Assembly: GCA_029939505.1 (NCBI GenBank)
Contig: JAOZSV010000002.1
Span: 17,741-81,740, forward strand
Direction: 5' to 3'
From: Thiotrichaceae bacterium
GTDB lineage: Bacteria > Pseudomonadota > Gammaproteobacteria > Beggiatoales > Beggiatoaceae
DNA: 64,000 nt
Shown: in pieces, positions 10,862 through 20,474 of the stretch
How positions within the stretch are numbered: the first letter of the stretch is position 1
Layout of the letters: each line of letters opens with the position of its first letter
Position numbers and translations under genes: made by a program
The notes under the pieces: model-generated
The model's input: only the letters and a program-made list of their open reading frames with translations
What the model was told of the DNA's origin: nothing
Database searches by the model: none

Positions 10862-12100
10862 GTGACTAAAAGACGTGTTGTTATTACAGGGCTCGGTGCG
10901 GTTTCTCCAGTCGGCTTAACGGTCAAAGACAGTTGGGAAACCGTATTGGCAGGAAAAAGCGGAATTGCGACAATTACCAATTTCGATACAGAAGGCTTTT
11001 CTGTCCAATTTGCAGGACAAATTAAAGACTTTGATGTTAAGCAATACTTGTCCATTAAAGAAGCAAGAAAAATGGATATCTTCATCCATTACGGCATTGC
11101 TGCTGGGACACAAGCCATTGAAGATGCCAACCTAGAAATTACAGAAGCCAATGCAGAACGAATCGGGGTAGCAATCGGTTCCGGTATCGGCGGACTCCCT
11201 GGCATTGAAAAAGGCCATAATGCTTATCTGAAAGGCGGGGCGCGAAAGATTTCGCCTTTTTTTGTACCGAGTAATATTATTAATATGATAGCGGGCAACC
11301 TATCAGTCAAGTATGGTTTAAAAGGTCCCAATTATGCCATCGTCACCGCCTGTTCAACAGGAACACATAACATTGGAAATGCAGCCCGTTTAATTGAATA
11401 TGGGGACGCAGAGGTGATGATTGCCGGTGGTGCTGAAATGGCCAGTTCAGAAATGGGTATAGGTGGGTTTTCTGCTTCCCGCGCCTTATCCACCCGCAAC
11501 GATTCTCCGGAAACCGCTAGTCGTCCTTGGGATAAAGAACGTGATGGTTTTGTTCTTAGCGACGGAGCAGGCGTATTGGTACTCGAAGAATATGAATATG
11601 CAAAGCAGCGCGGCGCACATATTTATGCAGAATTGCTGGGTTCCGGAATGAGTGGTGATGCTTACCACATGACTTTACCGCCTGCAGACGGCGAAGGAGC
11701 ACGACGCTGTATGTTAAATGCTTTGCGTAATGCCCAATTAAATCCAGAAGAAGTCGATTACATCAACGCGCATGGCACATCAACGCCAGCTGGTGACAAA
11801 GCGGAAACATTGGCTATTAAAAAAGTATTTGGTGAACAAAAATTAGCTGTCAGTTCGACTAAATCCATGACGGGACATTTGTTAGGGGCGGCAGGTGGCT
11901 TAGAGGCGATATTTTGTGTGTTAAGTATTCGTGATCAAGTCGCACCACCAACCATTAATCTATTTAACCTTGAACCTGAATGTGAGGGTTTAGACTATGT
12001 ACCCCATCAGGCGAAAAAAATGAAGATAGAGGTCGCATTATCAAATTCATTTGGATTTGGCGGAACGAATGGAACGTTAGTATTTAAACGTCTAAAATAG
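10862..12100 (+). CDS. fabF: 3-oxoacyl-ACP synthase II (GTG start at 10862 preferred over 10835)
   Basis: [20 protein letters not shown]...ITACSTG-type motif ([15 protein letters not shown]), [14 protein letters not shown]. Confidence 0.96.
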   Translation: MTKRRVVITGLGAVSPVGLTVKDSWETVLAGKSGIATITNFDTEGFSVQFAGQIKDFDVKQYLSIKEARKMDIFIHYGIAAGTQAIEDANLEITEANAERIGVAIGSGIGGLPGIEKGHNAYLKGGARKISPFFVPSNIINMIAGNLSVKYGLKGPNYAIVTACSTGTHNIGNAARLIEYGDAEVMIAGGAEMASSEMGIGGFSASRALSTRNDSPETASRPWDKERDGFVLSDGAGVLVLEEYEYAKQRGAHIYAELLGSGMSGDAYHMTLPPADGEGARRCMLNALRNAQLNPEEVDYINAHGTSTPAGDKAETLAIKKVFGEQKLAVSSTKSMTGHLLGAAGGLEAIFCVLSIRDQVAPPTINLFNLEPECEGLDYVPHQAKKMKIEVALSNSFGFGGTNGTLVFKRLK

Positions 12101-12107
12101 GTGATTT

Positions 12108-13202
12108 ATGGCTAAAAGAATTGCCTTATTTAATCATAAGGGCGGAGTCAGCAAAACCACAACGACCTTTAATTTAGGCTGGATGTTAGCCTTAAAAGGT
12201 AAGCGGGTGATTATGGTTGATGCTGATCCGCAATGTAATCTAACTGGGCTTGTTTTAGGTGAAGAAGAATTTGAGGATTTTTATGAAAATCCAGATAATC
12301 ACAACCTGAAAAAAAGTCTCATTCCGGCTTTTGAAGCGCAGCCTAAATTAATTGAACCTGTCAATTGTCAACCTGTCAAAGATAGGGTAAATGGAGGTGA
12401 TATTGAGGGACTTTTTTTAATACCCGGTCACCTTGATTTATCAGGGTATGAAGTCATGCTAGGTATGGCCCAAGAATTGTCCGGTTCACTTCAAGCGTTG
12501 ATGAACCTACCGGGTTCATTTTCTTACCTATTTGAGAAAACAGCTAAAAAATACAACGCGGATTATATTTTGATTGATATGAGTCCCAGTTTGAATTCAG
12601 TCAACCAAAATTTATTAATGACCAGTGATTATTTTTTCTTGCCAACTGCCCCAGATTATTTTTCGGTTATGGCACTCAAATCTCTAACAACTATATTACC
12701 GCGGTGGGCGGATTGGACTAACAGGGCTAAAAATTTTCCCGTTCTAAGAGAAGCCACTTATCCATTTCCATTCGAGGCTAAAGTTTTTTCTTTAAAAAAA
12801 CTTTAGCCTCGAAAAGTGATTCCTAAATTTTTGGGAACTGTGATTCAAAAATATCGTGTGCGAGATGAGAAACCCTCAAGGGGTTTTCAAGAATGGATTG
12901 TTCAAATCAACCGGATTGTGTCGAGTAGCTTGTTTCCGGCGTTAAAAGAAAAAAAGATGACTCTTTCCCAAGAAAAATATACAAATGTTTTGGGGAATAG
13001 CTCTTATGAGCTTGCTCATTTTTCAGATTTTAATACGTTAGTTGCTTTATCACAAACTCATCAAACGCCTATCTTTGCGCTTTCTGAAGAGCAAATGGCT
13101 CAGACAGGTGTTGTCTTAGAAAATTTCAAAAAAAGTCGTGATAAATTTAGGGAAGTATTTTCAGGGCTTGCTGATTCGATAATTAACTTAACGACTGACT
13201 AA
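12108..13202 (+). pseudogene. ParA-family ATPase interrupted by a family-1 hairpin that introduces an in-frame TAG (12804-12806); reading frame continues in register after it
   Basis: N-part KGGVSKTTTTFNLGWMLALKGKRVIMVDADPQCNLTG; 12816 ORF (MIPKFLGTVIQKYRVRDEKPSRGFQEWI...) is in the same frame; hairpin at 12771-12813. Confidence 0.85.
12771..12813. repeat. Family-1 hairpin TTCGAGGCTAAAGTTTTTTCTTTAAAAAAACTTTAGCCTCGAA inserted in parA-like gene
   Basis: Identical over 47 nt (with TCCA prefix) to the intergenic copy at 19762-19808. Confidence 0.95.
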
Positions 13203-13547
13203 TGCAAACAGCAATTGAATAATTTCGTGACAATATTGCTCACGTTAGGAACCTTGCAACTATATACACTAGTTTGGTTGCTACTCGTACATCAGCATTA
13301 GATTTATCTGATATTCTGAGAGCAGAAATGGTTTTGGCTGTGAGTGCCTTAGATAATTTTATTCATCATTTGGCACGTAAAAGAACAACTGGATTTGATT
13401 ATTGATAGACGCAATAAAATTGCACACGAAGCGGATAATATTCCTCATCTGCCTAGCGCAAGATGGCCTATCACAGTCACATTAGCTGATGAAGCTGTCA
13501 ACTTTATAGAAAAACTGGCAGAAGCAATTTATAAAATCGTGACATAA
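13202..13547 (+). pseudogene. Decayed RiboL-PSP-HEPN-like protein (in-frame TAA at codon 7, internal deletion/frameshift)
   Basis: MQTAIE*FRDNIAHVRNLATIYTSLVATRTSALDLSDILRAEMVLAVSALDNFIHHLARKR then, in a second frame, LDLIIDRRNKIAHEADNIPHLPSARWPITVTLADEAVNFIEKLAEAIYKIVT*; RRNKIAH matches the HEPN Rx4-6H motif. Confidence 0.78.
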
Positions 13548-13550
13548 ATT

Positions 13551-14609
13551 ATGTTAAGAACCCTATTTCTCCTCTTTTTATTATTTATCACCACAGTCAG
13601 TTGTGGTGGCTATTGGATTTATAAATACCACCTGACTGCACCGTTACCTCTCTATGAGAATTTACATTATACCGTACAACCCAATGCGACTTTACGTCAG
13701 GTTGCTATTGATTTAATGGAAAAAGAGGTATTCAACTATCCCACAGCAGTCGCTTGGTTTTCCTTAGCGCGTTGGCAAAAAAGGGCTCATTTGATAAAAG
13801 CGGGTGAATATATTATCCCAAAGACGACAACTCCACAACAATTACTAGATATTCTGATTACAGGTAAAACCATACAGCATAGCTTAACTATCCCTGAAGG
13901 GTGGAATTTTCGGCAACTGATGGCAGCAGTACGCAAACATCCTAAATTAGTACAAACACTTGGCCTTATTGATAATAAGGCTATCATGGCAAAACTGGGT
14001 TGGTCAGCTCAACACCCTGAAGGGCGTTTTTTTCCAGATACCTATTTATTTCCAACGGGTATGACGGATGCTGAATTTTTACAACGCGCCTATAACATGA
14101 TGAAAAAAGAGTTGAAAGCGACATGGGAAAAACGGGATGATAATTTGCCATTGAAAACGGCTTATAAGGCGTTGATACTGGCTTCCATTATTCAAAAGGA
14201 AACCGCCATCCTTGAAGAAAGCCCGATCATAGCGGGCGTTTTTGTGCGACGCTTAAAAAAAAAGATGCCTTTGCAAACTGATCCGACTGTGATTTACGCG
14301 CTAGGTGAAGATTATGATGGGAAAATTCGTCAACGAGATTTAAAAGTAAACAGCCCTTATAATACTTATATCAAAAAAGGTTTGCCTCCAACTCCTATTG
14401 CGATGCCAGGACGCACTGCCCTATCGGCTGCTGTTAATCCTGCTGATGGTGATGCGTTATTTTTCGTTGCAAAAGGGGGGGGGCGCCACTACTTTTCAGC
14501 CACCTATAAAGAACATGCTTGTGCAGTCATTAAATATCAACTCAAGGTTAATTCAAGGCGTTATCATAGAGAGTGTAATAAATATCCAAACTGCGCCGCT
14601 TGTCGTTAA
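13551..14609 (+). CDS. mltG: Endolytic murein transglycosylase MltG (YceG-like)
   Basis: LTIPEGWNFRQLMAAV...GRFFPDTYLFPTG...ILASIIQKETAILEESPIIAGVFVRRL...YNTYIKKGLPPTPIAMPGRTALSAAVNP. Confidence 0.95.
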   Translation: MLRTLFLLFLLFITTVSCGGYWIYKYHLTAPLPLYENLHYTVQPNATLRQVAIDLMEKEVFNYPTAVAWFSLARWQKRAHLIKAGEYIIPKTTTPQQLLDILITGKTIQHSLTIPEGWNFRQLMAAVRKHPKLVQTLGLIDNKAIMAKLGWSAQHPEGRFFPDTYLFPTGMTDAEFLQRAYNMMKKELKATWEKRDDNLPLKTAYKALILASIIQKETAILEESPIIAGVFVRRLKKKMPLQTDPTVIYALGEDYDGKIRQRDLKVNSPYNTYIKKGLPPTPIAMPGRTALSAAVNPADGDALFFVAKGGGRHYFSATYKEHACAVIKYQLKVNSRRYHRECNKYPNCAACR

Positions 14610-14619
14610 ATAATGATGA

Positions 14620-14757
14620 ATTAATTATGAATGGTGAATTTCTCCAATGGTGAATTATGAATGGTGAATTATTCAATTCATTCATCATTTACCATTAAAC
14701 ATTTACCATTCACCATTAAACATTCACCATTCACCATTAAATTCATTCACCATTGAT
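14620..14757. repeat. Tandem/inverted ATTCACCATT / AATGGTGAAT short-repeat tract
   Basis: Direct reading: more than eight units. Confidence 0.9.
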
Positions 14758-15325
14758 TAAAAGAATAGGTATAAGTGGTAGCCATCGCACAGGGAAAACA
14801 ACGCTTGCTAAAAAGATTTCCACTGATAAGGGAATACCTTTTGTTCAAACCAGTACAAGCCACGTTTTTAAACAACACGGTTTACATCCTGCGGCACCAA
14901 TGGATTTTAAAACTCGTCTTTGGATTCAGCACCATGTCATAGAATCTGCTATTACCGTTTGGCAGGCTGAAACAGGTTCCTTTGTGACTGACAGAACCCC
15001 CATAGATTTTATGGCTTATACGCTTGCTGATATTCAAGGGAATACTCAAGTGGATTTTGCTCAATTAGAAGCCTATTTTGCACGGTGTTTTGAGGTGACG
15101 CATCAATTTTTTACGACGCTTGCCGTGCTTCAACCCGCTATTCCCCTGGTTTTTGAGGAGGGCAAAGCGGCATTGAATCAAGCATATATAGAACATCTCA
15201 ATACGCTTGTGATAGGTTTATGTCATGATGAACGGCTCAAATGCCCTTCAATCGTTATTAAACGCGATGTGATTAGTCTTGAAGATCGGATAAGGGGTGT
15301 CTTATTAAGTGAATACATTCTATAG
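14753..15325 (+). CDS. AAA_28-like ATP-binding protein (P-loop kinase-like; TTG start)
   Basis: IGISGSHRTGKTTLAKKISTDKGIPFVQTSTSHVFKQHG...FVTDRTPIDFMAYTLADIQ. Confidence 0.7.
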   Translation: MIKRIGISGSHRTGKTTLAKKISTDKGIPFVQTSTSHVFKQHGLHPAAPMDFKTRLWIQHHVIESAITVWQAETGSFVTDRTPIDFMAYTLADIQGNTQVDFAQLEAYFARCFEVTHQFFTTLAVLQPAIPLVFEEGKAALNQAYIEHLNTLVIGLCHDERLKCPSIVIKRDVISLEDRIRGVLLSEYIL

Positions 15326-15627
15326 ATTTTCAGAAAAATCATTTCATCAATTGAAGCATTTTTAATTTCACGCCAAGACGCTAAGGAACGTGCATGAAAT
15401 ACACCATGTTGAATCAGACCTGTCAGGTCTAGTTCAGGTCTAGTTCAGGTCTAGTTGTCGATATTATTTCATTTTCGAGGTTTTCTTTTCAAAAAACGAA
15501 AACCTCGAAACGTTCCTAAGAAGAAAATTGAACCGCTTTGCGCCTTTGCGTAAGCAACACTTAGTAAAAATCATTATCTGAATCACTATAAGTTCAAAGA
15601 ACTTGAGCCAAGAATGTACCCAATTGA

Positions 15628-16380
15628 CTATTGAATGTGCTTCTTATGTTTTTTCTTTATTTTTCTGAATGAACCATTCATGTAAATTTTTCTTAAACCC
15701 TGATTAAAATCTATCAGTTTCTGCTGTGCATTAGTCGTTTTTTTGGAAATCGCCACATAAATCTTATTCATAGCAAGAACGGGCTTAATGAATTCTATCT
15801 TTTTACTGATGCCTGGGTTCTTCTCTTCCAGAATTTTCAGACGATATTTACCTACGGCTTGACTGTCAGCCACCAGATCAATTTCTTCGTTGAGGAGTTT
15901 TACCAAACCTTCATCCAAACTATCAACCTCAACTTTATCAAGATCATCGGCAGAATCAAAATTCTTACTCGTTGCATAGCCTTTAACAACGCCAATTTTA
16001 TAATTCTTGATATCTGTTAATTCTTTAAATGAAATATCTACATCTTTTCTCTTAAAAAATCCTGTACGAGCCTGTGCAATCGGTGCAGAAAAATAATATA
16101 ATTCTGCTCTCTCACGGGTGTGATATGCACCCAGCAACGCATCATAATACCCTTCTTGCGTATCCTCAACCGCTTTTATCCAAGGCATAAACTTAATTTC
16201 AACTTCATAACCTTGAATTTCTAAAGCGGCTTTGACGATTTCAGAAACCCAACCTTGTTCTGGCAAATCTTCACCATAATAGGGTGGAAAATCAACTGTC
16301 ACAAAAGTGAACCTTTTTCCTGCAAAACACGTTGCGGAGTAGAATAGGGTAACAATTAATAAAAAAACAATTTTTTTCAT
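15628..16380 (-). CDS. Periplasmic substrate-binding protein (SBP_bac_3 family)
   Basis: Signal peptide; FTFVTVDFPPYYGEDLPEQGWVSEIVKAALEIQGYEVEIKFMPWIKAVEDTQEGYYDALLGAYHTRERAELYYFSAPI. Confidence 0.85.
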   Translation of the reverse strand: MKKIVFLLIVTLFYSATCFAGKRFTFVTVDFPPYYGEDLPEQGWVSEIVKAALEIQGYEVEIKFMPWIKAVEDTQEGYYDALLGAYHTRERAELYYFSAPIAQARTGFFKRKDVDISFKELTDIKNYKIGVVKGYATSKNFDSADDLDKVEVDSLDEGLVKLLNEEIDLVADSQAVGKYRLKILEEKNPGISKKIEFIKPVLAMNKIYVAISKKTTNAQQKLIDFNQGLRKIYMNGSFRKIKKKHKKHIQ

Positions 16381-16471
16381 TTTGACTCACCAAAATTTAA
16401 TTGTGTTATTTTAAGCCGATAAATATTTTTTTTCAATGGCCAATTTTTAAATTAAATGTTCGAGATTAAAA

Positions 16472-18097
16472 TCAGGGAATATCTTTCAGAGACTGACTCA
16501 AATTAACTAATTTAATAAATTCGCCACGATAGCCAAACGGATCATAACCACGCGCACCACGCGCTAAACTTAAAATCTCATCATAAGAAAATTTATCAAG
16601 GTACTGACCACCCCGTAGTTGTTGAGCAAAGGCAGCAACAGCGGCGGAAAAACGAAAACGCTCGCTTGTATTTCTCACTATGTCTTGCCGCTTTAAAACG
16701 CTTTCTAGTAATTTGCTCGTATTACTGTCAGGTGCTTTGTAACGTAGGCGCAAAAATGCCAACTCAGAACTCAGTCTATCCGAAGTGGTCGTTTGTCCAT
16801 AGCGCATATTTTCTAAGCGTTCCCCACCACTGCCAACTAAGGCGATTTCATAGAGGGCAGTTACAGTGTGCCCCGCGCCAATTTCGCCAGCATCTATTTT
16901 GTCATTGCTAAAATCTTCACGTCTTAATAAGCGATTTTCGTAGCCAATTAGGCGATATTCTGCCACTGTAGCAGGATTAAATTCAATCTGAATTTTAACA
17001 TCTTTGGCAATGATTTGGAGAGTTGAGGACATTTCATCAACGAGCACTTTTTGTGCCTCATAAAGTGTGTCAATATAGGCATAGTTACCATTACCCGCGT
17101 CGGCAAGCTGTTCCATCATAAGTTCGTTATAATTACCCGTACCAAAACCGAGTGTCGTTAAAGAAATCCCTGTTTTGCGTTTTTCCTCAATGAGATTTTT
17201 AAGTGTTTCAAAATTAACAGAGCCGACATTAAAATCACCATCTGTTGCTAATAATATCCGATTAATGCCCTCTTTGATGAAAGCCTGTTCAGCGGTGGCA
17301 TAAGCTAATTGTATCCCCGCACTGCCGTGAGTAGAACCCCCAGCCGTCAGACGATCTAAGGCCGCGTTAATTGTAGCAACTTGATTGCCAGGTGTCGGCT
17401 TTAACACTAAACCTGCTGCGCCCGCATAGACAACCAATGAAACTTTGTCCTTTTTACTCAATTGTTGACTGAGCAGTTTCAGAGCAGTTTTGAGTAAATC
17501 TAATTTATCAGGGCTTTGCATGGAACCTGACACATCGACTAAAAATACTAAATTGGCAGGAGGTAATTTATCTTTTGGAATGTCATACCCTTTAAAACCA
17601 ATATGTAGCAAGTGAGTTTTTTTATTCCAAGGAGTTGGTGCTATTTCGGTGATGACTTTAAAGGGCGGATCAAGACTATCTGGTAATGGATAATCGTAGC
17701 TAAAATAGTTAATCATCTCTTCAACACGCACAGCATCATGCGGCGGCAACTGCCCACTATTCAATATGCGTCGCACATTGGCATAAGCGCCCGTATCGAC
17801 ATCAATACTAAAAGTTGAGATGGGATGTTCACTCACATTTTTTATGGGATTATCTTTAAAATGAGCGTAGTTTTCACGATCAGTTGGTTTACTTGGTGGA
17901 CGTATAAATCCTTCCACAAGGGGAACTGCCATGCCAGGTGAAACCATAATATGATCTGCAAATTCTTCTTGTATCATTGCAGGAATTTCCATAGAGGCTA
18001 TTTCTGCATTGGCTGGCATTACTGACTTATCAGTTTGACTACAAGCACTTAATAATAAACCACTCAAGAATAATATAATAAATCTCTTTTTGAACAT
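16472..18097 (-). CDS. vWA domain-containing lipoprotein (YfbK-like)
   Basis: Lipobox LLSACSQ; NPIKNVSEHPISTFSIDVDTGAYANVRRILNSGQLPPHDAVRVEEMINYFSYDYP; MIDAS-type FLVDVSGSMQ. Confidence 0.92.
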   Translation of the reverse strand: MFKKRFIILFLSGLLLSACSQTDKSVMPANAEIASMEIPAMIQEEFADHIMVSPGMAVPLVEGFIRPPSKPTDRENYAHFKDNPIKNVSEHPISTFSIDVDTGAYANVRRILNSGQLPPHDAVRVEEMINYFSYDYPLPDSLDPPFKVITEIAPTPWNKKTHLLHIGFKGYDIPKDKLPPANLVFLVDVSGSMQSPDKLDLLKTALKLLSQQLSKKDKVSLVVYAGAAGLVLKPTPGNQVATINAALDRLTAGGSTHGSAGIQLAYATAEQAFIKEGINRILLATDGDFNVGSVNFETLKNLIEEKRKTGISLTTLGFGTGNYNELMMEQLADAGNGNYAYIDTLYEAQKVLVDEMSSTLQIIAKDVKIQIEFNPATVAEYRLIGYENRLLRREDFSNDKIDAGEIGAGHTVTALYEIALVGSGGERLENMRYGQTTTSDRLSSELAFLRLRYKAPDSNTSKLLESVLKRQDIVRNTSERFRFSAAVAAFAQQLRGGQYLDKFSYDEILSLARGARGYDPFGYRGEFIKLVNLSQSLKDIP

Positions 18098-18229
18098 TGC
18101 TAATCTCTTATTTGAATATGATTTTTTTTGCATTTTCTTTAAAGATGAATGGTCACTATTTCAAATAGCAATTTAACATTATAATATACCATGTTATCTG
18201 TTAATAATGATTTTTTGTTTAACTATAAC

Positions 18230-18533
18230 GTAACTACTCAGTCTTAAAGCGTTTTCGATTCGAGGTTCAAGTTTTTTTTACTGAAAAAAACTTGAACCTC
18301 GAATTTAGTTTTCAAAAAAACTAAAACCTCGAACTTCAATACGCACAAAGCTGAAGCGTTGTACTCCAATACGCACAAAGCTGAAGCGTTGTACTCCAAT
18401 ACGCACATGAAGCGTTTTCGAGGTTTTCGTTTTCAAAAAAACTAAAACCTCGAACTCCATTCGAGGCTAAAGTTTTTTTAAAGAAAAAACTTTAGCCTCG
18501 AACACATTTCAAGGCTAACCGCTGAGTAATTAC
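18230..18533. repeat. GTAACTACTCAG..CTGAGTAATTAC-bounded composite containing four family-1 hairpins or fragments and GAAGCGTTGTACTCCAATACGCACAAAGCT units
   Basis: Direct reading of termini and internal palindromes; inner block is largely the inverse of 32623-32730. Confidence 0.82.
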
Positions 18534-18654
18534 AAATTATGATATTTTAATAACACCTTCGCTAAAGGATTTAAAAAATTTTTAGCGATGATTAAAAAAC
18601 CGAAAATTTAACCCTAAATTTAACCCTGAGCAGTATAGAAATTAAAATAAGACA

Positions 18655-19653
18655 ATGAAATTAGAAATACTCAAATGTCATGGATCTGGAAACGATTTCA
18701 TACTTATTAATGAATATGAACGTATCTTGTTTTCAGAAGAACAACGGATTACTTTATCACAATTTTTATGCGATAGAAAGGGGGTACTCGGTGCCGATGG
18801 CATTCTCTTTTTCCAAAAGAGCGAAAAGGCTAATGGCAAAATGAGAATGTTTAACCCCGATGGTTCAGAGGCGGAAATGTGTGGCAATGGTTTAAGATGT
18901 TTAGGCAGATTCGCTTATGAACAATTTGGCACCAATTCCATTTTAATTGAGACACTTAAAGGCTTATCCCAGATCATTAAAGATGATGATATTCATAAGG
19001 GTGTAGAAACCTATCAGGCGGAGTTAAGTACAGTTTCACTGCAAACGCAAGATATTCCGATTTTGATCAACAAGCCATCACTGATTTCACAGTCGCTTAC
19101 CGCATTATCAACACGCTTAAAGTTTACTGCGGTTAGTATGCCCAATCCGCATATCGTGTCAATAGTCGATAATATTTCTGATCAAGGCAAAAGTTTTTGC
19201 GGAACAAAAACTTTTGCCTCAATTGCGGAACTTGAGCAGATAGGCGAAAAATCAAATCAACTCACTACACTCTTTCCTAATGGGGTTAATGTCAATTTTT
19301 GTCAAATTCTTGATGATTCATCTATTTATGTGAGAACTTATGAAAGGGGAGTTGGCTTAACCCAATCCTGTGGTAGTGGCATGTCTGCCTCATCATTGGT
19401 ATCTTGTCTTTTAGGGCATCACGTCTTTGGAAAAACAATTAATGTTTATAATCAGGGCGGATTAGTGCGTTGTAAACCTTTAGTGACTAATCAAGATCAT
19501 TATTCTGTTTTCTTATCTGGTAATGCGACTTTTATATTTAGTGGAATGTTTGATTTTTCAAATTTGAGTCATTTCACTGTTGAATGTGGCAAGATTTTTG
19601 TAAATGAAATTCAGAATTATGAAAAATTCACAGATTACTGTACTTTACTTTAA
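18655..19653 (+). CDS. dapF: Diaminopimelate epimerase carrying an in-frame hairpin-encoded insertion
   Basis: CHGSGNDFILIN, GSEAEMCGNGLRCLGRF, MPNPHIVSIVDN, GVGLTQSCGSGMSASSL; insertion around DQGKSFCGTKTFA. Confidence 0.93.
   Translation: MKLEILKCHGSGNDFILINEYERILFSEEQRITLSQFLCDRKGVLGADGILFFQKSEKANGKMRMFNPDGSEAEMCGNGLRCLGRFAYEQFGTNSILIETLKGLSQIIKDDDIHKGVETYQAELSTVSLQTQDIPILINKPSLISQSLTALSTRLKFTAVSMPNPHIVSIVDNISDQGKSFCGTKTFASIAELEQIGEKSNQLTTLFPNGVNVNFCQILDDSSIYVRTYERGVGLTQSCGSGMSASSLVSCLLGHHVFGKTINVYNQGGLVRCKPLVTNQDHYSVFLSGNATFIFSGMFDFSNLSHFTVECGKIFVNEIQNYEKFTDYCTLL
19182..19222. repeat. Hairpin AGGCAAAAGTTTTTG-cggaa-CAAAAACTTTTGCCT within dapF
   Basis: Perfect 15-nt arms 19185-19199 / 19205-19219. 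Confidence 0.92.
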
Positions 19654-19663
19654 GGAAAATTTT

Positions 19664-19998
19664 TTGTTTGAATCAGAATTTTCAGAATGAAATATTTAAC
19701 ATAAATTATTGATTTATAAGGCTTTTTAAATTTATTGAAACCAATCAGTTCGATTCTAAAATCCATTCGAGGCTAAAGTTTTTTCTTTAAAAAAACTTTA
19801 GCCTCGAATGTACTATATTGAATACAAATTGAGTACAACGGATTTAGGAATATAACGGATTAAGTACCATCAGTATTGAAACCAATCCGTTTTTCAGCCT
19901 AAAGTTTTTTAAAGAAAAACTTTAGGCTGAAATTCTAAAATCCGTTGTACTTATTTTTATTCTGAAAATTCTCAAATTCTGAAAATTCTGATTCAATA
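19664..19998. repeat. Composite inverted-repeat element with GTTTGAATCAGAATTTTCAGAAT termini, containing a family-1 hairpin (19766-19808) and a GAGTACAACGGATT-bounded element (19829-19957) that itself contains a TTCAGCCTAAAG hairpin
   Basis: Arms and inner palindromes read directly. Confidence 0.8.
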
Positions 19999-20102
19999 TG
20001 TAGGGGAAATTTTTATGTGATTATTCCCGTTTTTTTAAAGAAATTAGCCTCAAAACGTGATCATTAAATAAAAACAATAAATATTCAGGATTAAAATAGA
20101 TT

Positions 20103-20468
20103 ATGAGCTACAAAATTTTAATTTGTGACGACTCAGCTGCTATACGACAACTCGTGAAATTGATATTGACGACTTATGAATATGAGGTGATAGAAGCTGA
20201 TGATGGTTTGCAAGGATTAGCGTTGGCAAAAAAACATCAATTTGATTTAATTATCACGGATGTCAATATGCCAAATATGGATGGATTAAACTTAGTGCGT
20301 GAATTACGCACATTACCAAAGTATCAGTTTACACCTATCTTACTAATGACGACTGATCCCGATTCACAAACAAAGAAAGAGGCTAAGTCGGCGGGTGCAA
20401 CGGGATGGATTATTAAACCATTTGATCCAGACAAGTTAATTGCCGCTGTTAGAAAAGTGTTGAGGTAA
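20103..20468 (+). CDS. CheY-like response regulator
   Basis: ILICDDSAAIRQLVKLIL...DLIITDVNMPNMDGLNLV...PILLMTTDPDSQTKKEAKSAGATGWIIKPFDPDKL. Confidence 0.95.
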   Translation: MSYKILICDDSAAIRQLVKLILTTYEYEVIEADDGLQGLALAKKHQFDLIITDVNMPNMDGLNLVRELRTLPKYQFTPILLMTTDPDSQTKKEAKSAGATGWIIKPFDPDKLIAAVRKVLR

Positions 20469-20474
20469 CCAACT

